A DNA stretch of 44,743 bases from Acidobacteriota bacterium. GTDB lineage: Bacteria > Acidobacteriota > Terriglobia > Terriglobales > Acidobacteriaceae. The stretch covers positions 1 to 44,743 of the forward strand of contig QIAP01000057.1 in the NCBI GenBank assembly GCA_003225075.1, in the 5' to 3' direction. Position 1 is the stretch's first letter, and each line of letters starts with the position of its first letter. The notes beneath the pieces were generated by a model. That model did not search any database. It was not told the DNA's origin and was given only the letters and a program-made list of their open reading frames with translations. Of this stretch, positions 7,728 through 15,080 are shown piece by piece. The translations under genes were made by a program, and so were the position numbers.

Positions 7728-8223
7728 TCAGGGTGCGGCATTGAACTTGAAGTCGCCTATTGAAGGACCCTTGCCGCTGCAACTGACGCCACCGTCGACG
7801 CCGCTAGTATCAAGGCGGCTGAACGTAAAGGTGCAGTCGTCTTGCGCCTTATTAAAGTTCCAAGCCTTCGAAACATTCCATGAGAGGGCGAAGTTCTGAA
7901 TGCTTTCTTTCCCGTACTTACCGGGTCCCAGGACGTTCATGAGCGCGAACCGGACGCTGCATTGACCCTTCGAACTGTAGGAAGCGCCAAACGTCTGAAC
8001 GTCCTTCCCCTTAGATTTGTAGAAGTCGAGCGATGCTGAGCCGGGATCCAAGTCAGCCGCACAAGGTTTTTCCGTCCAGTTCGGCATCGACTTTTCCAGT
8101 CTTGAACTCAATGCTCTTGACAGGCGGGCCTTGTGCCACCAGCATAACCGACCCTACGATCAGAGCCGCGGTATTCGCGGCGCCCCAATACCGATTTAGC
8201 ACTTTTCTGTTGAGACTCGTCAT
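7728..8223 (-). pseudogene. Exported hypothetical protein interrupted by one frameshift
   Basis: Translation from ATG at 8223, preceded by a GGAGGGGAG-type ribosome site, gives a leader (ALIVGSVMLVAQG) and PPVKSIEFKTGKVDAELDGK, then hits a stop just after the five-T run at 8067-8071. Removing one base there joins it without a gap to the frame ending at 7728 (CAADLDPGSASLDFYKSKGK, ending GPSIGDFKFNAAP). The whole product is about 165 residues with four cysteines that could form disulfides. No family is recognised. The shift lies in an A5 run of the coding strand, a typical slippage or sequencing-error site, so the gene may be intact in the living strain. Confidence 0.7.
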
Positions 8224-8652
8224 TGTAGTGGTCTCCCCTCCGCCGTGATTCAGCAGGATTTCCTTTTGGCGTTCTTGGTGCGGTCAACCGGTCATTGATC
8301 GAGAATGTTATCCCCGCAGAGCAGGTTGGTCAAACGCAGGGACCGAACTGTAATGGCGTGAACAACCGCGCAAACTGCAGATTTGGTCGCGTCAAGCGGC
8401 ATAGATTCTGAGTGACAGTGCAGTGACCGAACAACTCCCGGTTTTGTCGGCAAGCCAGAAATTGAGCGACGCTGTCTATCAGTTTCCGGTTTGCCAGTGA
8501 TTCGCTCGTAACCCGCCAAAGTGGCCAGCGGGACTGCAACTCTCTAACCCTAATCCGAATATATTGAATAGGATGAGCGAAGATAATCATGGGCGAGTCC
8601 GTAATAGTGCAAATCTAACCGACAGTAGCGATTTTTCGTTGTGTTGTAGAGA
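8224..8652. other. No gene recognised; upstream region of the exported protein
   Basis: It holds the ribosome site and presumably the promoter of the leftward gene starting at 8223. Frames on the minus strand (8292-8590) have poor composition and are not called. Confidence 0.5.
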
Positions 8653-8874
8653 TTACTTGCCAAAGACTCTCAGCTCACTTCGTATTCGCCGGCTCAGCCT
8701 GAAGCCCTGGTAGGCAAGATAGCCCGCGATAGCAAGCCCTATCCAGCTAATCCAAACTGGCACGACCATGTTCTCTACCGTCACATGCCAGCCGAAGAGG
8801 AGACGAATCGCATGGCCGAGAGCTATCAGGGAAAAGATTGCTGCGGCGATTAAGGAAAAGATTCTTGGTGTCAT
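8653..8874 (-). CDS. Small two-helix membrane protein
   Basis: 73 residues from ATG 8874 (a GTG at 8880 is a less likely start). There are two membrane segments, IFSLIAAAIFSLIALGHAIR and VPVWISWIGLAIAGYLAYQG, separated by a short polar loop (FGWHVTVEN), with a basic tail (SRRIRSELR). Such two-helix inner-membrane proteins are common and uncharacterised. It lies alone, divergent from and slightly overlapping a doubtful plus-strand frame. Confidence 0.6.
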   Translation of the reverse strand: MTPRIFSLIAAAIFSLIALGHAIRLLFGWHVTVENMVVPVWISWIGLAIAGYLAYQGFRLSRRIRSELRVFGK

Positions 8875-9109
8875 GCCCACCTCAACGATAGCAGAATTGC
8901 GCGTCTGTGCGTACTTGGCAATTATCGCGGCGGCTGCGGCAATAGCTTTTTTCTCGTTGGACTGTTTGGTTGATTTGCGGATCCATAAGTTGCCAAACTC
9001 TGAAAATCCTCACTTACAAACCAAGGCTCTCGCGTTGGTATTGGACGGAACGCCGACTCAGGCAATCACCATCGAAAAGCTTCGGCATAAAGATTACGAT
9101 CTCCAATAG
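8873..9109 (+). CDS. Doubtful small membrane-anchored protein
   Basis: ATG 8873 gives 78 residues with one hydrophobic segment (AYLAIIAAAAAIAFFSLDCL) followed by a polar tail. The start overlaps the start of the minus-strand membrane gene head-to-head by two bases, which is unusual for two real genes, and there is no ribosome site. I list it with low confidence. Confidence 0.28.
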   Translation: MPTSTIAELRVCAYLAIIAAAAAIAFFSLDCLVDLRIHKLPNSENPHLQTKALALVLDGTPTQAITIEKLRHKDYDLQ

Positions 9110-9254
9110 ATCCCACCCGGAGACTGAATTGATTGGGGAGTTAATTAACCAGAAGAATGCTCGGTCAGAACAACACGGTTTGCCGAACTGACATGACACA
9201 TTCACGACACACCGATTTGACCCGAAGACGTAACGTGATGAATAATTTGGTAGT

Positions 9255-9328
9255 TGCCCCCTCGTTCAATGGTAGGACAGCTGACTCTGGATCAGCATAT
9301 CGGGGTTCGAATCCCTGGGGGGCAGCCA
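9255..9328 (+). tRNA. tRNA-Gln (anticodon CTG)
   Basis: All arms fold. The acceptor stem pairs TGCCCCC (9255-9261) with GGGGGCA (9318-9324), the D stem pairs GTTC with GGAC, and the anticodon stem GCTGA/TCAGC encloses the loop CTCTGGA with CTG as anticodon. The T arm is CGGGG-TTCGAAT-CCCTG. Discriminator G and an encoded CCA complete the 3' end. The 3' half is the integration site of the element to the right, so the present 3' half is element-derived while the tRNA stays functional. The element's integrase frame runs through it on the other strand. Confidence 0.97.
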
Positions 9329-10562
9329 AATCTTTTCAATAGCTTCCGATGTTTTCCCCTCTGACTCATTGTGCTCTTGGTGCGTCCCCGGTGCGGATTG
9401 ATGCAGAGTTGTTTTGGAATCCAGCCGGTCCACCCAAGCAATATCTGCTCCCGGAATCAGATGGCCGTAGGTATCGACTGTGATCTGGATTGAGCTGTGG
9501 CCCATTTGCTCTTTCACGTACGCGAGCGAGGCGCCATCCTGAATCAGCAGGCTCCCGAACGTGTGCCGGAGATCGTGGAATCGGAACCTGCGTAGGCCTG
9601 CCTTTTTCGAGTGCAGGCTCCATGTACCGCGGCACGATATTGTCCGCCTTGATTATCGTGCCGACCTGGGAAGGGAAGACCAGGTCATCGGCGATCCCGG
9701 TCTTGCCGGCCATCATTACCGCGAGCAAGCGTGTGTCGCGAATCTCTAGCAGCGCAGCCCTTAGCTGTTTTGAGAGGTCCACACGCCGCGATTTCTTGCT
9801 CTTTGGACTGGTGAACCGGCCGTAGGAGTAGTTCCGCTGCACGAGAATGTATCGGTTGGGATCTTCGTCGCTGTCGCCGAATTGGATGTCACCCCATTTG
9901 AGCGCGATTAGTTCGCCCTTGCGCATGCCAGAACGCAAAGCTGTGAGGAAGAATATGTACCACTCCGCACACACTTCCCGAACGGCGACAAGGAAACTCT
10001 CTGATTCGGCTCGCGTCATCGCACTGGCTTGCCGCGCGGGCTTTTCACTCTTGGCGAATCGGCCGACTTTAGATGCTGGGTTGCTTTCGATAATCCCATC
10101 CTCGACAGCAGCATTCATAACGGTACGTAGGGCGCAAATGATCAGCCGGAGCGTGTTCTTTGAAAACCGGGGTATGGTATTTTCCTTCACGACTCTCGTG
10201 GCCTGAGAAAGTTGTGAGAGAAAGAGCTTCACCTCGTCCCGTCGAATTTCTGTGAGCCGTTTTTCTCCAAACCGCGGAGTTACGTGCAATCGCAGGAGTT
10301 GCTCATAGCTACGGGCGGTTGACACCTTACATTCGAGCTCGGCATAACTGCTGAGCCACTGTCGGGCGTAGTCTTTGAAGATTGGGACTTGCTGATCACC
10401 CTCGTCCAGAAACTTGAGATCGCCCAGAGCGAGGCGTGCTTCAACCTCTCGCCGCACTCGCTCCGCGGCTTCGCGTGTGCCCACGCATTTGTTTTTGCGC
10501 TTTCCGTGGTAGTTCACGTATACGTACCACTTCGAGCCGCGTTTTTTGATCTTTACGCCCAT
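9266..10562 (-). pseudogene. Tyrosine-type site-specific integrase, one frameshift
   Basis: About 432 codons. The N-terminal arm-binding part (GVKIKKRGSKWYVYVNYHGK), the core-binding SAM-like domain and the first catalytic Arg (SGMRKGELIALKWGD) are in the frame starting at 10562. The HxxR motif (HDLRHTFGSL), the second His (MGHSSIQITVD) and the nucleophile Tyr (TYGHLIP) are in the next frame, which ends at 9266. The switch is at the five-T run at 9603-9607 (A5 in the coding strand): dropping one base restores E-K-A-G-L-R-R-F. The last 19 codons lie inside the tRNA-Gln gene on the opposite strand. The start overlaps the stop of the upstream excisionase-like gene (TGATG), so the two are coupled. 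It is either inactivated or carries a sequencing error. Confidence 0.9.
9283..9367 (+). repeat. Left attachment repeat (attL), in tRNA-Gln
   Basis: The block 9283-9328, from the anticodon stem to CCA of tRNA-Gln, recurs at 14882-14927 in the same orientation with one difference (T9298 against C14897). Weaker similarity continues past CCA for about 35 bases, sharing TTTTCA and CTTCCGATGT. The strict core is the tRNA part. Confidence 0.85.
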
Positions 10563-10813
10563 CAGTTCGTTCCCATCACCCCAATTACCATTTCGTCCAC
10601 GATACAGCCCACGTCAATGCTTTTCAGCCTGTGATTTTCTAGCCATTGATCGAAAGTCTTCCGGCGAACTAGTATTTTCACTCCCACCTGCGTGGCCGGC
10701 AGAGGATTGATAGCAAGATGGATCCACTCCCGTAGCGTCCGCTCTGATACACAGGCGTAGCGCGTGAGAGCCTTCAGGTCCATCCACTCGGGTTGTGACT
10801 GTTCCGAAATCAT
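10562..10813 (-). CDS. Excisionase-like helix-turn-helix protein
   Basis: 83 residues from ATG 10813; the longer frame to 10888 adds 25 residues that look non-coding. The core WMDLKALTRYACVSERTLRE with WI after it, then VGVKILVRRKTFDQWLENH, is the winged-helix pattern of phage and island excisionases and DNA-binding domains of the helix_turn_helix_17 type. Its stop overlaps the integrase start by one base, fitting an xis-int operon. It would bend att DNA and set recombination direction. Its 5' end overlaps the start region of the plus-strand recombinase fragment, which marks a junction inside the element. Confidence 0.75.
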   Translation of the reverse strand: MISEQSQPEWMDLKALTRYACVSERTLREWIHLAINPLPATQVGVKILVRRKTFDQWLENHRLKSIDVGCIVDEMVIGVMGTN

Positions 10814-11496
10814 CAGTTTTGGTACTGCGCTTCCTGCTCGTTTGCACTGAGGAGGAGATTCAAAGCGATCCCACCCGCAACCTTCCACTTCCGAAGAATT
10901 GGAAAACGGTTCCGAAGCCCCTCAGTCTTACCGATCTCGACAAAATGGTGTCCTCCTTAGGCACTGCGTGGCTTGATGTTCGCGACAAGGCCATGCTTCT
11001 CACCTTCTTTGCTTCCGGACTGAGAGAGAGTGAACTTGCGGGTCTCAAGGTGCGGGATCTCAATCTTGAAGATGGAGCCGCGAAGGTCTGGGACGGAAAA
11101 GGCGGCACGGACGGAATCATTCCGCTCAGCCCTCCTGCCATTGCAGTCCTGAAAGAGTATCTGGAGAACGTTCGTCCGAAACTCGCGGACGGATTGGACA
11201 CGCCATACGTATTTGTTGGTCGGCGAGGAAAACCGCTCAGCAGGCAACAGATTTATTACCGCGTCCGCGACATTGCTCGAGCCGCACTGGGAAAACACAT
11301 TTCCCCTCACTTCTTGAGGCATGGCTTCGCTACCGCGCTCGTCGAAGGTGGCGCCGACATCCGCGATGTCCAGGTCTTGATGCGTCACGCTTCAGTCGAT
11401 ACCACAGCGATCTACGTCCACACCGATTTGAACTATCTGAGGAGGATCTGCTATGCCAGCCACCCAAGAGCCCGTATTGCTCAAACCGCGAGTTGA
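10795..11496 (+). CDS. XerC/D-like tyrosine recombinase, 5'-truncated
   Basis: 233 residues. The catalytic domain is complete, with R77 (ASGLRESELAGL), K102 (GKGGTDG), H172 and R175 (SPHFLRHGFAT), H198 (LMRHAS) and nucleophile Y207 (TAIYVHTD). The N-terminal core-binding domain of about 80-100 residues is missing: family-like sequence begins near residue 10 and the first residues overlap the excisionase-like gene in antisense. The upstream part was probably replaced when the xis-int module was joined here. Without that domain, recombination is doubtful. Its last 15 codons overlap the next recombinase, whose AGGAGG ribosome site lies within this gene. Confidence 0.78.
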   Translation: MTVPKSSVLVLRFLLVCTEEEIQSDPTRNLPLPKNWKTVPKPLSLTDLDKMVSSLGTAWLDVRDKAMLLTFFASGLRESELAGLKVRDLNLEDGAAKVWDGKGGTDGIIPLSPPAIAVLKEYLENVRPKLADGLDTPYVFVGRRGKPLSRQQIYYRVRDIARAALGKHISPHFLRHGFATALVEGGADIRDVQVLMRHASVDTTAIYVHTDLNYLRRICYASHPRARIAQTAS

Positions 11497-12416
11497 GGAG
11501 TTTCTGACATACTGCGGGGCAAGGAACCTTAGCCGGAATAGCATCCGCGCCTACCGCAGTGACCTTGGTGATTTCGTACACCTGTCCGGCGGTGGCGAAA
11601 TTCCCATCACCCACGTCAACCGTAAACTGATCCGGGCGTTTGTGGTTCGGCTCCATGAAGGTGGCATTAGGCTGGCATCGATCCAGAGAAAGCTGGCCGC
11701 TGTGAAGAGCTTTTGCAATTGGCTACAAGGGGAAGGACTCCTCGAAGCCAGCTTGATCGAATCCATCTCCGGCCCGCGGCGACGCTACGAGCTACCTGAT
11801 GTACCAAACGAAACTGAGGTCACACGGCTACTCGACGGTGACATGCCGACGGTCAGCCCGGAGCGCGATCGCATAATTCTCGAATTGCTCTATGGCAGCG
11901 GCTTGCGGGCGTCCGAGGTCATTGGCGTCAATGTGGACGATTTTCGAGACGAGGATGCAATGGTGATCCGGGGCAAAGGACGTAAAGAGCGGTTCGTCAT
12001 CTTCGGAGAGTACGCCCAAGCCGCACTCAGTGCATGGCTAACCCATTCGAGCCGCACTGCTCGCCAAGATGCGGCTTGAAACCAATGCCCTCGTATTCAG
12101 CGTTAGCCCGCATCGCTCGCTGGAGCGGCTGGATGTGCGTTCCATCGGGCGAATTGTTAAGGCAATAGCAGAGGCGAAAGGTTTAGATCCGACCAAGTGG
12201 CATCCCTACTTATTGAGGCACGCCTGCGGTACGCACATGCACGATCATGATGCGCCCCTGCAGGCAGTGGGTACGCTCCTCGGGCACGCTAGGCTATCAA
12301 CAGCGCAAATCTATACTCGCGTTTTCGTGGGACGCATGATGCGAACCTACCGTTCAGCCCATCCCCACGCCAAGCCCAATGGCAATACATCAGGAAAGGA
12401 GCCTGGCAATGCCTGA
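11453..12416 (+). pseudogene. XerC/D-like tyrosine recombinase, one frameshift
   Basis: ATG 11453 follows AGGAGGATCTGCT inside the preceding recombinase. The first frame (to 12079) carries the SAM-like core-binding domain (FLTYCGARNLSRNSIRAYRS), R152 (GSGLRASEVIGV) and K175 (GKGRKER). It goes out of frame near 12040-12055. The continuing frame, readable from about AALLAKMRLETNALVFS and ending at 12416, carries HPYLLRH, GHARLST and the nucleophile in AQIYTRV. Joined, the protein would be about 320 residues, the usual length. Tandem overlapping recombinases of this sort recall RIT (recombinase-in-trio) elements, although only two members are seen. Confidence 0.85.
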
Positions 12417-12630
12417 AGCCGCGGCGAAACCCAAGCTGGTTGTAATCGCTGGCAGGCTCCACGTCGGTGAGCCGGTCAGAGATGAGAAAAAGCTCCTGCA
12501 CGCCGAGCGCTATCTGGCGGGAGCACCAATACAACGTCGCCTATTTAAGTCTGCGTGGTTGGCGACTGGAGAAAACCCGGTGCACGATCGGTGCTCAGCG
12601 GAAATGAGATGCCGCACGCCGAGGTTATGA
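12409..12630 (+). CDS. Small hypothetical protein after the recombinases
   Basis: ATG 12409 overlaps the end of the recombinase by 8 bases and has GGAG upstream. It encodes 73 residues, basic at the C-terminus (MPEAAAKPKLVVIAGRLHVG, then RDEKKLLHAERYLAGA). The overlap and ribosome site suggest it was the third gene of the recombinase operon. The last 25 residues are less protein-like, so the 3' end may be altered. I do not recognise it; it does not resemble a third tyrosine recombinase. Confidence 0.4.
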   Translation: MPEAAAKPKLVVIAGRLHVGEPVRDEKKLLHAERYLAGAPIQRRLFKSAWLATGENPVHDRCSAEMRCRTPRL

Positions 12631-12865
12631 GCGGCCCGTTGCGGAGAGCTGAATCCGGCGTATTTGCCCATAATGTGCACGTGGAAGCGCTCCCCTCAGG
12701 AATGGACACCATTACGCTTTCGGCCCTCGAATCACCTGTTGCGAAGCACCGCGTGGCACGCTCTTGTTCGTTTTTTGTAACACCAAACGACCCTTCAGTG
12801 AACTCGAGGCGTGCAGCCGTACACTCTCTACCACAGGCGACCTCCCCCAACAGAAAAGAGATGTC

Positions 12866-13183
12866 ATGGACGGGCTATTAAATCGCCCCGTGGCGTTTGC
12901 CTTTTTGGTCGCACTGTTGTGCTTGCTGCCTTGCACTCTGTTGTTTATTAGCATCGACTCGGGGGATTCCTTGCTACGTTCCCATTTGCTGAGGATTCCA
13001 GTTGTTTTCTGGGCTGGATGGGCAGTCCTTTCTATATGGGCAGCTCTAGATATGCCGAGGATTTCAAAGATCTTTGGGCGCAGCACCGATCCATTAGGGC
13101 CTGAGGCCATGGGTTTGTGCGTATTGGCCCTTATAAATTGCGCCTCGGTTCTGGCGTTTCTGTTCATGAAGTCCACGATCTGA
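12866..13183 (+). CDS. Small integral membrane protein
   Basis: 105 residues from ATG 12866. Three hydrophobic segments are visible: VAFAFLVALLCLLPCTLLFI, the stretch around RIPVVFWAGWAVLSIWAAL, and MGLCVLALINCASVLAFLFM. Short polar loops separate them (SIDSGDSLLRSH; DMPRISKIFGRSTDP). No family is recognised. It is 28 bases before the PilZ gene on the same strand, so the two may be co-transcribed. It is cargo of the tRNA-Gln element. Confidence 0.5.
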   Translation: MDGLLNRPVAFAFLVALLCLLPCTLLFISIDSGDSLLRSHLLRIPVVFWAGWAVLSIWAALDMPRISKIFGRSTDPLGPEAMGLCVLALINCASVLAFLFMKSTI

Positions 13184-13211
13184 TTTCCGGCAGCAGTCAT
13201 GGGATTAAGTC

Positions 13212-13565
13212 ATGGTTCCTGCAGATCCCGACAAGACACCGAAGGTCCAGCGTCTCGAGCGCAGGCATGATCAGCGAAAAAAGCTGGCGGTCGAGGCAGA
13301 GCTGCATACGGCAGGATCTGCAGCGCCGCTTCGTGTCAAAACCGCAGACCTCAGTACCATCGGGTGCTACGTAGAGATGATGTTTACGCTGGAGGTGGGA
13401 GCCAAGCTGAAAATTGGTCTGTGGATCAAGGGCGTAAAGCTGAACACCGAAGGCTTGGTCATTACCCGCGATCCACAAGTGGGCAATGGAATACAGTTCA
13501 CCGGCATGGCGGCCCAAGACCGCGCGACGCTGTGGCAGTTTCTCGCTGATGCTCAGGACGGTTGA
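13212..13565 (+). CDS. PilZ domain protein
   Basis: 117 residues consisting of one PilZ domain. Both cyclic-di-GMP-binding signatures are present: RHDQR (RxxxR) at about residues 18-22 and DLSTIG (D-x-S-x-x-G) at about 46-51, followed by the beta-barrel strands GAKLKIGLWI and GLVITRD. Single-domain PilZ proteins act as c-di-GMP-responsive adaptors. It lies between a small membrane protein and a receiver-domain protein, all on one strand, suggesting a small signalling cargo of the element. A second PilZ protein is encoded at 20324-20635. Confidence 0.85.
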   Translation: MVPADPDKTPKVQRLERRHDQRKKLAVEAELHTAGSAAPLRVKTADLSTIGCYVEMMFTLEVGAKLKIGLWIKGVKLNTEGLVITRDPQVGNGIQFTGMAAQDRATLWQFLADAQDG

Positions 13566-13662
13566 AAAAATCCTCCTAACCTTTGCGCAGATCATCCATC
13601 CTATACAGTAAGGACTGTATCGAACCTAAGGAACATTTTGGGTATTCTGCCTGTGTCCCCTG

Positions 13663-14037
13663 ATGCTGCCGGATCATCCCCAGACAACCGTTCTCTGCAT
13701 AGACGATGAAGACGATCAGCTGCTACTTCGCAAGCTTTTATTGGAGGAGGCGGGTTACCGCGTTTTTACCGCAACATCGGGCGAAGAGGGGATTCGTTTG
13801 TTTCAGACCGAGCACATTGACCTGGTAATTGTGGACTACTGGATGTCCCGGGTGAACGGTGTGGTGGTAGCACGCGCATTGAAAGAACTGTGCAGCAAAA
13901 TACCGATCATCATGCTTTCAGGCTATGCAGAACTTCCAGACGAGGCTTTGGGTGCAGCCGACGCATGGCTAATCAAGTCCCAAGTCGAACCACAAAAATT
14001 GCTAGCCGTAGTAAAGGACCTGCTGAAAGAAGACTAG
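13663..14037 (+). CDS. Single-domain response regulator (receiver only)
   Basis: 124 residues forming one CheY-like receiver domain. The acidic pocket is CIDDEDD near residues 12-18, the phospho-acceptor Asp is in LVIVDYWM, the Thr/Ser switch is in IMLSGY, and a Lys is present in WLIKSQ. The usual D-x-x-M-P after the acceptor is D-Y-W-M-S here, losing the Pro. There is no output domain and no histidine kinase in the window, so it must be phosphorylated by a distant kinase or act as an adaptor. It is 97 bases after the PilZ gene. The tRNA-like sequence starts 20 bases downstream on the other strand. Confidence 0.85.
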   Translation: MLPDHPQTTVLCIDDEDDQLLLRKLLLEEAGYRVFTATSGEEGIRLFQTEHIDLVIVDYWMSRVNGVVVARALKELCSKIPIIMLSGYAELPDEALGAADAWLIKSQVEPQKLLAVVKDLLKED

Positions 14038-14057
14038 CGGGCCCGTCCCGCCTACCC

Positions 14058-14144
14058 TGGTGGACTGGGCAAGGTTTGAACTTGCGTTTGCGGAAGCGAG
14101 ATAAGGGAAAATCCCTCCGCCGTGTTCCGTTGCACCACCGGCCC
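14058..14144 (-). tRNA. Degenerate tRNA-like sequence (Gln-like), enlarged anticodon loop
   Basis: On the minus strand the sequence ends with an encoded CCA (14060-14058). Its T arm is perfect (GCAAG-TTCAAAC-CTTGC, 14085-14069) and the 7-bp acceptor stem has one G-U and one C-A mismatch (14144-14138 with 14068-14062). The D region TGGTGCAACGGAACACG resembles tRNA-Gln D arms but is one base short. The expected anticodon stem GCGGA/TCCGC (14120-14116 and 14094-14090) encloses 21 bases instead of 7, including the small hairpin GGGATTTTCCC. No normal anticodon can be assigned. It is a pseudo-tRNA, or a tRNA with a 14-base insertion, carried by the element. Confidence 0.45.
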
Positions 14145-14298
14145 TAATCGGGTTCACTCATCACTTAGCCGTGCGTTTGTACCGGCTTCGTCCTGGGCGT
14201 TAGAAACACCTGGTTTGCAAACGACCACTTGCATACTTGACCGCGGGTGTATGCTTATAGCGCTGGTGTTACAACCCTCCTCCAGCGCGGTGTAGTCT

Positions 14299-14487
14299 AT
14301 GTCGCGCCCTGATAGTAAGCCCACTAGAATTTGGCAAGAGATCGCAGCTGAAGCGGGTAAAGAAACAGACCCGATAAAACTAGCGGCTCTCACCGAGGAA
14401 CTCGATCGCGCACTTGCGGAACGCGATGCAAGGATTCGGATCGCCATTCGTTCAGCCGAACAGCCAGCCAAACGCAAAGCTAGCTAA
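14299..14487 (+). CDS. Small hypothetical protein (62 aa)
   Basis: ATG 14299 encodes 62 residues: a charged helical protein with a Trp near the start (RIWQEIAAEAGKETDPIKL, then TEELDRALAERDARI) and a basic tail (KRKAS). Similar short proteins with WQ-x-IA and a coiled helix are frequent, unnamed Acidobacteria genes in my memory. No ribosome site stands out. It is the last gene before the right boundary of the tRNA-Gln element. Confidence 0.55.
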   Translation: MSRPDSKPTRIWQEIAAEAGKETDPIKLAALTEELDRALAERDARIRIAIRSAEQPAKRKAS

Positions 14488-14881
14488 AGTAAAGCAACAG
14501 GTGCTAAGAACTACCCGCTTCGTCACCGCTGTTCCAAAACTCTGCTAAAAGGCCTCAGCTAAATTACGGTGCCGCAACGACGGACCAAGCCTGCTTCCGA
14601 GCGTTCCAAATCATTGACCAGACCTGGAACGACGGTAGCGTGTACCAAGGCGACCATAGGGAATCTGTCGCAGTTGGCGGTGATCCGATGCTTGCGACTC
14701 TCCGCTAACAGTTCCCGCCGCGCTTGCTGACGCAAGTGTTTCAACATCTTGTGTGAGTGGGCTTCTGGCGGTCACACTTCACCGCCTTTCTTGGTGCGCA
14801 GGTGGTGCGGATTTTGCAGAGGTTTGCCGGAATTTGCAGAGGGAACCGCTTTATTTTCTTTGTTTTCAGAGCCTGTGAAAG
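14488..14881. other. Right end of the element; no certain gene
   Basis: Two mutually antisense frames read protein-like around 14570-14740: minus strand from ATG 14747, 62 codons, and plus strand without a start. I cannot choose between them and call neither. No terminator or further repeat is evident before the copy of the tRNA 3' half. Confidence 0.4.
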
Positions 14882-14965
14882 GACTCTGGATCAGCACATC
14901 GGGGTTCGAATCCCTGGGGGGCAGCCAATTTTTTCAGCACCTTCCGATGTCTTCCGATCTGAGTC
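14882..14965 (+). repeat. Right attachment repeat (attR): copy of tRNA-Gln 3' half
   Basis: It contains the 3' strand of the anticodon arm, the T arm, the acceptor 3' strand, discriminator and CCA of tRNA-Gln, without the 5' half, so it is not a tRNA gene. The offset to the left copy is 5599 bases. Similarity beyond CCA (to about 14965) corresponds to sequence encoding the integrase tail at the left end, suggesting either a long att core or the scar of another related element. Confidence 0.85.
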
Positions 14966-15047
14966 GCCTTCCTGGTTGGTCTGCCAGCAGGCGTTGCCTT
15001 GCGGGGTGCACTTGGATGCCGATTGTGCAAAATCAGCAAATAGAAAA

Positions 15048-15080
15048 AGCTCCGGATGGGGGATAGCCAGAGCCGGAGCT
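15048..15080. terminator. Hairpin, possible terminator
   Basis: AGCTCCGG (15048-15055) pairs perfectly with CCGGAGCT (15073-15080) around a 17-base loop. Five As precede the left arm, so a leftward transcript would end in Us. No gene clearly uses it. Confidence 0.35.

Larger units (their letters stand above)
9283..14927. mobile_element. Integrated element in tRNA-Gln, about 5.6 kb
   Basis: The element is bounded on the left by the intact tRNA-Gln(CTG) and on the right by a copy of its 3' half. Bases 9283-9328 and 14882-14927 match at 45 of 46 positions, an arrangement diagnostic of tyrosine-integrase insertion into a tRNA 3' end. The integrase lies next to the tRNA and points at it, with an excisionase-like gene just upstream. 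Cargo is two XerC/D-like recombinases, a small membrane protein, a PilZ protein, a receiver domain and a tRNA-like sequence. No replication, conjugation or phage structural genes are visible. With the integrase frameshifted it is probably immobile now. Confidence 0.85.
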
